A DNA stretch of 64,000 bases from Mytilinidion resinicola (taxonomy: Eukaryota > Ascomycota > Dothideomycetes > Mytilinidiales > Mytilinidiaceae): contig NW_022985437.1 of assembly GCF_010093595.1 (NCBI RefSeq), positions 1,613,839 to 1,677,838 on the forward strand, written 5' to 3'. Every line of letters begins with the position of its first letter. Positions within the stretch are counted from its first letter, which is position 1. Positions 11,411 through 21,792 of this stretch are shown piece after piece. The notes beneath the pieces were generated by a model. The model ran no database searches. It was not told the DNA's origin and saw nothing but the letters and a program-made list of their open reading frames with translations. Both the position numbers and the translations under genes were made by a program.

Positions 11411-11879
11411 ATGGCCACCCCGTCTCCCTCCGAGTTCCTCACCTTCTACCGCCGCATTGCTCTCTCGTCCACCCTCCGTCGTCCCCTCACAACCACACGC
11501 CCACTCGCTAGCCGCCCGTTCACGCTCTCCACACGTCTGCGGATAGACTCGTCCGCAAAGACGGACAAGTACCCCGACGATGAACACGCGACGAGCAAGA
11601 AGGACAAGCTAGACGTGCAGTCGCATTCGGCGCATTCGGGGAAGAAGTACGTTTGAGACATCCAGAGTTTGAGTGCTCAAAGCTCGTAGTTGAATCTGAT
11701 TTTTCTCAATTGATGGATGCTGATTTATTCTGTTTAGTTCGAAGGCGACTGGCCAAGGTGGTACTGCAACGGAGCAGTCGGACAGTCAGGGCGCTACCAC
11801 GAAGGCGAAGAAAGACCATCCTGAGGCGCCTGATACAGTGATTGGGATGCAGGATGAGAGGGGTGGGAAGGGTGCTTGA
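11411..11879 (+). CDS. small conserved fungal protein, probably mitochondrial
   Basis: Two exons: 11411-11646 and 11738-11879, with a 91-nt intron ending TTCTGTTTAG; 125 aa. The N-terminus is rich in Arg, Ser and Thr with no acidic residues over the first 40 positions (MATPSPSEFLTFYRRIALSS), as in a mitochondrial presequence. The remainder is hydrophilic, with many Lys, Ser and Gln. It ends in the motif HPEAPDTVIGMQDERGGKGA, which I recall as the conserved signature of a short ascomycete protein family of unknown function. Database names calling it a carrier protein are unsupported here because there is no transmembrane segment. The function is unknown. Confidence 0.75.
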
Positions 11880-12754
11880 GAGTTGGGATTGACATGGCAA
11901 GGTGGCTTGTATTCGTCGGAATTCATGTTCGTTGTTGTGGTGAACCTGGGGAAGAGAGTAGGAGTACGACCTTTTGACGATTATGAAGTCAGGAAAGATG
12001 GAACTACTCAATGAGCTTCTGAGGCATTAATTATCCTACTTCAGGCCAAACTAACAAAATTTCGGTAAAATCCCACTGACTATATCCATTCTTGTGTTCT
12101 TGCGCCTCGATTTGTGCTTCTTGTCATCTAATTAATTGTTGATATCCTTTCATCCCAAACACCTAGCTCTTTCATTTCGTCCACTATCCCGCAGTGCTAA
12201 CCGGATCCAATACCTGCCGAACAACAGCTATATCTTCCAAAGGGCAAAGTAGTGAAGTAACAGAGTGCCATCGCTCAAAAGGAAGTTGGAAATATGATGC
12301 TAAGATTCCGGCTACTGGTGAACCCCGCATTTCGGATGTCAACAAGGTTCCCCGGAATCTACTAAGGATGCTCCCCGGATTGACGCCCTAGTTCTTTCCA
12401 CCATCGTCCCGGGTTCCACTCAGCTAAATATCTAAGAAATGATTACATAGGAATTTCTTAAGTATAGGCTAAATTAACCTCAGCATACAGTTTCAGCCTA
12501 TTCGACTTTCCCTCCATTACTATGGATACCAGAATACTCTTCAAGATGAGCTAGAACCATTTGTTTGCGGTAAGATCGAAGACTGCAGTCTCAAATGCCC
12601 CGGAGGCGTATCACCCGGCGCTCCGTAAACCCTGGAGCACACTTTCTCCTTCCCCGGGATTGGTAGATATTAAGTGCTTCGAGCTATGCACTCTAATAAA
12701 GTGATGGAGTCGTGCTCTTGATCAATACACCAGTCCTCTTTCCATACTAAAGCC
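11880..12754. other. intergenic
   Basis: 875 bases with short non-conserved open frames only (12194-12391). Nothing recognised. Confidence 0.5.
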
Positions 12755-15544
12755 ATGAAAATCCATCCATCAGCTCAAGGCATATCTCTTGCAATCCGCT
12801 CTTTGGATAGCTCAATCACCCCTGCTCTTACCGACAAGTCAGCTATTGCGGCTGCCGAGGTCGTTCGTCATGTAGTAAGTATTGATGAACGCAATCTAGT
12901 GAATTATTAGTTAACACATCCAGCTTACCGACTTGCTCAAACGCCAAGGTCCAGCTATAAAGCTGTTGCAGGATCTCATTGCTGATGGAGAAGGCCTCGA
13001 AAGGGATATTCTTGACTTGACCAATAAGAAATCAGCAGAAGACGTAAAGATACCCCTGCCGAAAGACTTTGAAGGTCTTGCAGAAAGGCATGAGCAACTG
13101 ACCAATCGCATTGTTGACTTGTGCTCGCATCTTTCTGCCACCGACAATCATCACGCTCCGGCTCTACTCCGACGAGCGGCTGAGTGGGAACATGCGTACT
13201 ATGCCAAGATCCCAGCCGTGCAAGCCCCGTTGTACGGTGAAGATGACGGCAGTGTTGAGAAGAAAGAGTCAGCTCCTGCACTTTCCAAAGATTACCTGGA
13301 GAAGTTTCTCATCTCGCAGAGGGGTGATCTCAAAGTCTCTTCCTTTGCACCTATGACCGGTGGACACGGAAAGCAGACGTACGTCTGCGATGTCGAATAC
13401 GATGGCGGCAAAACTGAAGAAATCGTAGTCCGAAAGATGGATCCCGCGCCAATTGTGCTTAGGAGTATGTATCTGGTCGAGCAAGAATACTTCTTCCTCA
13501 AATGCCTCTCGAAAACCGACTTCCCATGCCCCAAACCATTCGATCTGGCAAGGAAGGACGACGGCATTGATGGAAGCTTCTTCACCATGTGCCGAATGCC
13601 AGGATCTGGGGCCTCGATGTTTCTCAAGACCGGCGAAAAGAGCTTTTCGGAGAAAATGCTATTACAGCTTGCGGAGCTGCTTGCTAAGCTGCATGCAACT
13701 CCTCTAGATTTATTCGCTGAATATTTCGAGGTGTATGAAACACCAGAAGCGCTCTCGGAGACTGTTGAGGAGCGGTTCCGAAGGAGTATTCAGGGCTGGG
13801 CGGAGTATCTGGTTGACGTGCAGCATCTGCCGTCTCCCTACATGACTTGGATATTTGACTGGTGCGTGATGTCTTTTCCATGTAGAATTCGGAATTCGTC
13901 GTTCTTCAATTTTCCTTCTCTTCACGTTCACATCTTACACTAGTCACTGTTGTTGCTTCAATCATAAAGCTGACTGAATCAGGCTCAAACGGAACATACC
14001 TAAAGATACACGACGCCCTGTCCCTACGCACGGCGATTACAGCGTGCACAACATCTTAGTCGAAGACGACAACATAACAGCAGTGCTTGACTGGGAATGT
14101 GCAGACTTTGCATGCCCAGAGCTTGATCTTGCATACTGTAAGCCTCTCGTCTCGCAAGCAATGGACTGGGAAAAGTTCGTTCAACATTATAAAGATTGCG
14201 GAGGGCAGGAGATCAAAGAAGAGAATTTTGCTTTTTGCCAGGCTTATTCTGTCCTGCGAGTTGAATTGGCATTCAATCGAGCAACTTACGTGAGTAATAA
14301 GCATCTTGACGTATAGAATGACTCGGAAATCTGACAAGTGATAGAACCTTCAAAGTAGTCTCAACGAGGACATCCGCTTTCACATGGTCGAGCTCGGTTA
14401 TCAGGCAATCTTCATGGGTATGGGTCTTACTTACACGGCACCTTCACCAGAGAAGCCAGTGGAGGGAATCGCTCAGGCCAATGGAACTTCCAAGGGCTTG
14501 AATCGCGAAGCTTCGAAACTCAACGGCGCATCGAAAGTAGATCCTCCCGCGGAGCTTCAACTAGGCGGAGGGAAGACACTCAAAGTCCACGGAGACGAGG
14601 CCAACGTCCCACAGAAGCCTGGACCGTCGAGGAACTGGCAGGAGAGTTTTGTCCTGGTGTGGTGGGATGAGGACAATAACATTGGTGGATTCCATCGTCT
14701 TGGTCACGAGCCCAATGCTGAAAGCGGTGCGGTCGCAACCTTATGGACGAACCTGATATCCCCAGATGGCATCTTCAAGCGCACTCAATCGATCCCGCTG
14801 CGTGAGAAAGATCATCTTCCCGGCGGTTTTGGTAGCGGCGATGACACCTGCACCGTAGAGTTCATCAACGGCGAGCACATCTGGACCATCAACGATACCG
14901 ACACAACCGCTCGACTTGTCTTCAAAGACCATGGCCCCAATGTCGATTGTTTCCCGAAAAAAGGTGTGATGTCGACCGAGTTCGCAACAGCACATTTCGA
15001 CGTTCCTGGAAACGTCTCTGGAACATTGACCATGAAGGGTAAAACCTACAACATCACCGGTCTTGGCCTCCGTGACCACGCCTGGGGCCCCAGGGATTGG
15101 GGCAATACCGTATACTCCCACCGCTGGGTTTGCGGCACTGCTGGACCCTCTTTCTCATTTGTTGCCGTCTCCTGGCATTCCACCAACGATGCGATTGCCA
15201 ATTTTGGATGGGTCGTTCGAGATGGCCAAGTTATCCTAGCTTCCTCCATTGATCTCCTTACGTACATGGAGATGGATAGCTGTATCAACCGCGGCGGGCG
15301 GGTGAAGTTCACTTTGACCACGGGCGAAGTGTTAGATGTAGAGTGTACGGCTGTGCCAGCGAAGTGTCTGGTGTGCTATCATCACGACATCGCCTGCGTG
15401 GATCGGATTTGCAAGTTCATGTGCGCTAGCAATGGTACTAGTGGATTCGCAAACTTCGAAAGCAGTTCGAATATCCAGTTTGGGAAGAGGAAACCCATCG
15501 CGCTGGTCGGGGGCGTGATTGAGGATGGTTTTACGCCGGCTTGA
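12755..15544 (+). CDS. APH-family kinase-like domain fused to DUF7064/7065-like domain
   Basis: Four exons: 12755-12874, 12924-13861, 13983-14289 and 14345-15544. Phases are consistent and the product is about 854 aa. Residues 1-130 are helical. Residues about 150-450 form an aminoglycoside-phosphotransferase/choline-kinase-like fold: a Gly-rich FAPMTGGHGKQTY loop, the candidate ATP Lys in IVVRKMD, a helix Glu in VEQEYFFL, the catalytic loop HGDYSVHN (369-376) and metal-binding VLDWE (D389). Residues about 540-854 (SRNWQESFVLVWWDEDNNIGG ... GLRDHAWGPRDWG) resemble the all-beta DUF7064/7065 region, related to AttH/hydroxyneurosporene-hydratase folds. In bacteria I recall this domain near APH-type proteins. 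All catalytic kinase residues are present, so small-molecule kinase activity is plausible; the substrate is unknown. The third intron lies right at the APH/C-domain hinge, but the frame is continuous across it. Confidence 0.85.
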
Positions 15545-15840
15545 AGTTGACTGATCTGCTGCCTCGCAAGGGCGACGAGCGACCTACTGATCCTTTATAA
15601 TGTCTTCTATTTCCGTCTCTTTCCGGGGGCGTAGGGGGAGCGTCGCCATGATTGACGGCTACATGCCCTTGTTCTTGTTGTTCAATTCAGTGCTAAGATG
15701 TTAGCAACAATCCCGTCTCGCATATAAGCGTACTCCAGTGCACCATTACGAGCGCTTTGCGTAAAATGAACTGCCGATTCAAGGACTACATCGTCTCCAA
15801 CAGGTATTATACAACTCGGTTGATCTACTGAGCATTCAGA
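15545..15840. other. convergent 3' intergenic
   Basis: 296 bases between the APH-fusion stop and the Zn2Cys6 gene stop. Nothing recognised. Confidence 0.4.
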
Positions 15841-17143
15841 TCACGTGACGTGCTCTGGTAACGAAGGTAGCAATTGATGAATACTGCCGTTGCCGCGGTG
15901 GAATCGCTCGAGGTACAGACGGATGGCTTGGTTCTCCATGCGAGAACGTTTCTCAATCCACCACAACACGCTACCAGTCCGCACATACCATAGCGACAGC
16001 AATAAAAGAGCCACAGGGTCCTTCTCTCGTAATAGATTCTGGAACGTCGGCTGTGTTTGACACATGAAGATCACCATTCGAATGTCTGCGGACCCGCTGT
16101 CTGAGAGCCTCTGTAGCCGAGCGAGAACATGAGCTGCTACGAAGTATGGGTTGTTCTCTTCGTTGCTTGAAGCGCTCATGTTGCATACCTCGGCCAGGGC
16201 CGGGGGAATACTTTCCGCGCCGACAGGAGGCAATTCGAAATGCATCTGAGCATACTCGTGGGCCATGGCCCGGAAAATACCCCCAGGCCGCAAGGGATTG
16301 GTCAGATTCCATATGGTCCATTTCGCGTCGCTCAACCGAAACCACTCTAGATCCGACGGATTCGATGGTCGAAGTGGCCAGGCTTCTTGTGGGGTAGCTG
16401 CGTCAAAGGAAGCAATAGTCATTATGCCTAGCAGTGCTGCTGTGGCCCACAGAGGGTCTCGATCTGACAAGTCGATGGGTTGGGAAAGCTTCTGATTGAA
16501 AAGAAGAACGCCATGAAAAGAGTGGTGTGTCTCGGTTCTCGTCCGGTGGGTGCTTGTGGGCATATGTTGGTAGCGCTCGTGCGCCGCTGATACCGCAAGC
16601 ATGGTATGCATCAAATACGGATTCTACCTAGTCAGCGGATTGACCCAACCAATATGAACAGAAGTGAGTAAGGATGAATGGATGGGACTCTCCCCTACCC
16701 TGAAGGCAATATACGGGATTTGATGCTGCCAGATCTTCATCATTTCGGTGCTGAATGAGTGGAGGGTACGCATCCGAAATCGCTCCAACCTAGCCATGCA
16801 TTGCGCGTGCATCTCGAAGCTAGCAACACCATCGGAACAGACAACGGGCAGGCTTAACGGCGGAGGAAGGGGGCTTTTTAAGCTCAGCCGATTCGCCGTT
16901 TCAGATCTCCGGCATTGGAGTCCTGTTGCCAAATTCTGGAGGTCTGAAGCCCCTGCCACAAAATTGCACAATACGCCGTAATCCTTGCATCTCTGACACT
17001 GGGGCCTGGCCTCGTCACACTGGGAATATCAGCTTGGTGTCCTGCGAGTGGCATGCCCAACTCACCTTCACCCTCCGGAGCTTGCAGTTTCGGCAGCCGA
17101 AGCGCGATTTGCTGTAGGGCCTTCGCTTCCGTTTAGCAGACAT
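15841..17143 (-). CDS. Zn2Cys6 transcription factor
   Basis: Three exons: 17143-17066, 17019-16699 and 16623-15841; introns of 46 and 75 nt; 393 aa. The DNA-binding domain is split by the first intron. MSAKRKRRPYSKSRFGC starts it, and its six cysteines are C17, C20, C27, C34, C37 and C44, the Gal4-type spacing C-x2-C-x6-C-x6-C-x2-C-x6-C. A middle region (MLAVSAAHERYQH, typical of the fungal_trans_2 / sterol-uptake UPC2-like group) follows after the second intron. It contains LMHTMLAVSAAH, LWATAALLGIMTIASFD and a C-terminal LLLLSLWYVRTGSVLWWIE. This looks like a complete regulator. It is divergently arranged with the SDR gene at 17716, so it may control that neighbour; this is inference. Confidence 0.88.
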
Positions 17144-17715
17144 TGTCGGAGTGGATTCCATGTTCCAGTTCCAGCAAATATCGGTTAGAATATCTTCCGG
17201 TATTCAGAGTCGATTGATGTCGAGGGCAGCACTGTTGCGATCGCCTGTCTTGCTGGTATCTCCGAATGCCGTAAGCATACGCTAACCGACGCTCGTCTCG
17301 TGGAACTTGTTGCAAGGTTATAATGTTTACTGTTTCCGTCTTGTCAATCATTGGCGGGGCGCCATGCGTCAGCGGATCTGCGGCGCTATGCCATTTGTCG
17401 CGTTGCTGAAAATGTCATTGGCGGAGACGTCTACTAACCCTCTTCGGCAATGTGCATAGACTAAATGAAATCCAGACATGTCACCACCACTACGGTATCA
17501 AGTAATCGCTCTGCATCCCCCCTCGCACTTCTCATTTCCATCCCTAGGGCTCGTTTGAACGGACCAGTTTCCCTCCAGCAAAACGCATATAAGGAGGGCA
17601 TGTTCCCCAGGGTGCAGAGAAGTCAACCTGACTCCAAATTACTCCCACATATCCCTCGATCAAGTGCATTTGCTCTACTCTTCACTAAAAGTTTCTTTTG
17701 CCCCTACAAGCTATC
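17144..17715. other. divergent promoter region
   Basis: 572 bases between the Zn2Cys6 regulator (-) and the SDR gene (+). Zn2Cys6 proteins usually bind paired CGG triplets. Scattered CGG/CCG triplets are present here but I could not pick a clear symmetric pair. Confidence 0.45.
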
Positions 17716-18624
17716 ATGCGCGTCTTCGTCACTGGTGCCTCCGGCCTCATCGGGAAAGCAGTCACCAAAGAACTTCTCAAGGGAGGACACACTGTCTTGG
17801 GGCTTGCTCGCTCCGAAAAGGCAGCAGAGGAGCTGACTGCCCTTGGAGCCGACGTGCAGAGGGGCTCCCTTCATGACCTAGATGTCCTGAAGGAGGGGGC
17901 CGCTGCGTCGGGTGGCGTAATCCACCTGGCATTCGATTTCGCTCACGGTTTCGCCAACTTCGCGCAGAGCTGTCAAACCGACCAGGCAGCCATTCGGGCC
18001 ATGGCAGATGCACTCGCCGGGTCGAACTGTCCTCTGATCATCACCTCTGTGACGATGGTTCTCCCTCATGGCCGTGTCGGGAATGAAGACGACTCCCACG
18101 ACACCTCATCGCCTATGACCGCTCTTCGTGGGGAGTCGGAGGTATTGGCTAAGGGTCTTGCTTCCAAAGGTGTCCGTACGGCGGTCATGCGGCTGCCACC
18201 AACCTGCCATGGCGACGGTGACGACCACATGTTCATGTCTACCCTGATTGCCACTGCACGTGAGAAAGGCGCTTCCGTGTACGTCGGCGATGGCCTCAAC
18301 CACTGGCCAGCGGTCCACTATCTGGATGCGGCCGTTGCCTATCGACTGGCTCTGGAAAAGACGAGCGCTGGTTCGACATTCCACATCGTCGCGGAGGAGG
18401 GTATCGAGGTGAAGGACATTGCGCAAACGATTGGGGAAAATCTTGGCCTCCCGATCGAGTCGAAGTCTATGGAAGAGGCCCAGAGGCATTTCGGCCCGTT
18501 TGCTTCAATTATTGGTGCTGATGGTCCTGTCTCGAACAGAAAGACTCGAGAAGAACTGGGCTGGAATCCTCAGCAATGCACGCTTCTTGCCGATCTTCAA
18601 GATGGAAAATACTTCAAGACTTAA
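17716..18624 (+). CDS. NAD(P)-dependent SDR/epimerase-family oxidoreductase
   Basis: Single exon, 302 aa. The Rossmann motif TGASGLIG is at residues 6-13 of MRVFVTGASGLIG, followed by AVTKELLKGGHTVLGLARS. GVIHLAFDF and LIITSVTMVL match the atypical SDR5-type group annotated as NAD-dependent epimerase/dehydratase. The canonical YxxxK is not obvious, which is common in these atypical enzymes. The C-terminal substrate region has GLNHWPAVHYLDAAVAYRLALE, the usual signature of this subgroup. The start at 17716 gives the motif immediately; an in-frame ATG at 17698 adds only six residues (MPLQAI). The substrate is unknown. It stands next to and divergent from a Zn2Cys6 regulator. Confidence 0.88.
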   Translation: MRVFVTGASGLIGKAVTKELLKGGHTVLGLARSEKAAEELTALGADVQRGSLHDLDVLKEGAAASGGVIHLAFDFAHGFANFAQSCQTDQAAIRAMADALAGSNCPLIITSVTMVLPHGRVGNEDDSHDTSSPMTALRGESEVLAKGLASKGVRTAVMRLPPTCHGDGDDHMFMSTLIATAREKGASVYVGDGLNHWPAVHYLDAAVAYRLALEKTSAGSTFHIVAEEGIEVKDIAQTIGENLGLPIESKSMEEAQRHFGPFASIIGADGPVSNRKTREELGWNPQQCTLLADLQDGKYFKT

Positions 18625-19641
18625 TCCGTCTGGCAGAAGAATGGGGTTTCGAAAGCAATGGTGAAGTGAAGATCAGAGACGAAAAAGTCCCGAAGCGGTA
18701 GGCCAGTGTTGACAACGTACGTCATTCTTTAAGCAACAGAAAATCAAGCCATCTACGACTCGCTGAGTACGAGAACTTTTCGAGTTGTATGCTTATTTGC
18801 GTCGCTACTAGAACCTGTGCAAGACTTGCTTTCTGCCCATACATGCCACAGGGCATCAGCGGCTTCTTGACCGTGAGGATGGCCAGGATCGTTGTAATTT
18901 TTTCGCTGCGTCTCGGACACCTGTAAAGAGGTGGCCAGAAATGACGGGGCACTGTCCATAAGCTCATAGACTCACCAGGGAAGACTTGAAATGCTGATCA
19001 GTGGAAGAACACTTGGCACAGAGGGTTCTTCGCCGCGTAGAACAGGAAGGGAGGTGAGAACATATCACCCTTCATGAAAGCTAGAGCACAGCTTGGCTTC
19101 ACCAATGCCAATTTGAATAATCGCCGAGGACGCTGCTGTAATAAAAAGGGTAGTTTTTGGCAAAGAGTGGTAGCTGAAGGGGAGGTTGATGGACTAGTTC
19201 TCGTGCTCGGCTCGGAGAAATCCCCTCCGGCCTCAACTCCACCTCTGCAGAAGTACAGAGGTTCATCATTATCCGTACAGGCTCCAATTAACATATTCTA
19301 GCCGATACTATTCGCTCTAGAATGAGATTCTTCGCGCAATCCCTGAAGGAAGGATAGGGTCTTTGTGTTCAATGGGTGGAGGTCACCTCTTGAGCCTCTT
19401 TCAACTGCCGACAGCACCACAGAATGCACCCAGTTTAACGGTCTTGAATGGCGCCAATTAGGCTCATCTTAGAGGCGATGACCGCACCAGAGTCATCTAG
19501 AGTGGCTTGGGAGATGGACTGTGACCGGTTCTATCCAGAATGGCTCTGCCCCTACAGGTAAGTCCTTGAGTTCTCTAGACCCTTCAAGATACTGACGTTT
19601 TCAAAGCGTATCAGCGAGTTTTGCACCTTTCGCAGTGCACA
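18625..19641. other. intergenic, no gene called
   Basis: About 1 kb. Open frames at 18722-18967 and 18998-19294 (-) have no recognisable domain and no coherent splice partners. Nothing else recognised. Confidence 0.45.
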
Positions 19642-20979
19642 ATGTCGTCCCATATACACCGTAACGCACCCTTCAGAGCGGAGCATCTTGGCTCCTTGAA
19701 ACGCCCACAATTATTGCTGGATAAACGTTTCGCGGTAGACAAGAATGAGGCAATTTCAAAAGATCTCACCCCTCTTGAGGACCAGGCCATCAAAGAGATC
19801 GTGCAGACGCAAGTACAGTTGGGGCTCAGGGCTGTTTCGGATGGAGAGTATCGGTGGGTATATGTGTGGAGAAATAGTTTTTCAGAGCAGCGCTTACAAG
19901 CCGGGTCGGATAGGAGGCATATGTTCTGGCGAACCTTTATCCCTGGATTAGATGGGTTTGGAAAAATTCAGAACCCTGATATTGAGCTCTTCCGTCTTTA
20001 TGTGCCTGACATTGCTGCCTTTACAGAATCGGGACATGAACCCGGAGAGACTGTAATTTGCACTGGAAAAATCAAGCATACAGGACAGAGCGCATATGTC
20101 GGACAGGTCGAATATCTGAAGACGCTGCTTCCGAAGGAAAGATGGGGAGAGATGAAACTCACCCTGGCCGCCCCGATCTACGGTACGCAGCGGGCAAAGT
20201 GTATCCGAAAGACGTGTAGAGGAGCGATGCGGGATATTTTAACGATATCGCAGCAGCGTACCAGACCTAGCTAGACATCCTCTACAAAGTGGGCCTAAGT
20301 AAAGTGCAAATAGATGACCGAGACCTTGCGTGTAGGCTCATTCCCTACTTCTTTCGATGATTTCTGCTCCGAGAAGATGATTGAGGGATGGAAGAGCGAT
20401 AAGGACAACTCGACAACGATCAAAGAATTATTCCATGCTTACATCAATTTCTATAACGAGCGTATATCAAAGGCTCCCGCCTACATGCATATTGGCATTC
20501 ATCTTTGCAGAGGTCCGTACCAACTGGGTGAATGTTTCCAGTATACTAACCATATCCAGGGAACTTTGTGAACTCTCGCCACTTTTCCGATGGTGGCTAC
20601 GATCGTATCGCCACGAAGCTATTTCGAGATTTCAACGTGTCTACTTTTTATCTCGAGTATGACACTCCCCGCGCCGGGAGATTTGATCCGCTTCAGAGCC
20701 TGCCAAAGAACGAGAATGTCATCCTTGGCGTCATCACGTCCAAATTACCAGAAATAGAAGACAAGGAGGAGATGAAGAAAGCGCATTTACCTGGCTGCAG
20801 AGATGATTGCGAAGGGCAGTGGTCAGACAAAGGAGGACGCTCTGAAGAGACTCGGGGTCAGTCCGCAATGCGGCTTTGCGAGTCACGCGGAAGGTAACTT
20901 GATAGATACAGAGGTGATGAAGAAGAAATTAGCGCTCGTAAGGCACATTGCGGAGGAGATCTGGCCCGGCGAGCTTTAG
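19642..20979 (+). pseudogene. decayed MetE/UROD-like (methionine-synthase II family) gene
   Basis: The N-terminal part (MSSHIHRNAPFRAEHLGSL) begins at 19642 and contains YRRHMFW after removing a 60-nt stopless intron (19854-19913). It continues through DIELFRLYVPDIAAFTESGH and ICTGKIKHTGQSAYV to LTLAAP near 20175. There the frame slips: a few bases of the expected WYHLRY region are missing. The next frame carries the GKVYPKDV and YFNDIAAAYQT motifs interrupted by TAG at 20217-20219 and TAG at 20268-20270. The FCSEKMIEGWK and MHIGIHLCRG segments follow, then another intron (GTCCGT to ATCCAG), then NFVNSRHFSDGGYDRIATKLF. A second slip near 20785 precedes the C-terminus (KRLGVSPQCGFASHAEGN, ending IWPGEL at 20979). 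At least two frameshifts and two stops mean it cannot make the full enzyme. Functional relatives are cobalamin-independent-methionine-synthase-like proteins of uncertain substrate. Confidence 0.85.
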
Positions 20980-21792
20980 AGGTAGGCTCTGATGATTTCT
21001 TGTGTAGCGATGAGGAGAATCTGGTAGCTGGAATTACTCCTGTTCCAATCCGAGAAGGCTCAAGTCAAGGTGAGGCAAGCGAGGCCTACTTCACTGCAGT
21101 CTAGTTTCCTAAAACTCCACCTCCTCTTCATTCTACAAGTGTGAATTCATGCGCCTTTCCAGAAACTGATGGCGTCGGCTCGTTGTATTACTGCCCTAAT
21201 ATGTACTATTCTGCACCACCTTCTGTTCCTCACAAAGAGTTGCATACCTAGTGAGATCAAAAGATTATAGGGAGCGCATCTTTTCCTTGTACTATAAGAA
21301 CTGATCGACTTTGCGAGCTACTCGAACCAGGCCCGGCGGTCCCTGATCACCTACCTGGGCACCTCCTTATCAAGCCAGTTCCCGGGAGTAGCGTGTTACC
21401 GTCCACTTCTTTTTGTAAAGTCGATATATCACTAGCAGCTCTTCTTCTGCTTGCGCTGGCTGCGCTTTGGGCAGGTCATGAGGTGGTCGACTCCGTTTGC
21501 TGCGAGTTTCTCCGGTCTTGGCGCCGTCACCCAGAGCCTTCGGCCTCACCTGAAGCCCAACCACGGTTCAATAGGCTCGCTTGCTATTGTTCCCAGCCCC
21601 CCGAAGTCCAACGGTTTCTACTTCTCGCGACTCACCTCTGGCTTCTTTTTTTCCCTCTTACATACTTCTTTCGACTTACTTTGCTGCCCATCACCCGACT
21701 CACTCTGCTGCGCAGAACATCCAAGTCCCATCTGTACTTGTCACACGCCGCAGGCACCTCCTGATTCCATTTCGCTACACAAAATCAGCAAC
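20980..21792. other. intergenic
   Basis: 813 bases before the gene at 21793. The + frame open from 21451 runs into that gene, but its extra N-terminus is low complexity and Ser/Leu-rich. It is more likely 5' UTR and promoter. Pyrimidine-rich tracts occur just upstream of the start. Confidence 0.45.

Noticed and set aside
18722..19294. Open frames downstream of the SDR gene, including a 98-codon frame on - strand
   Set aside because: No recognisable motif; composition like neighbouring non-coding sequence.
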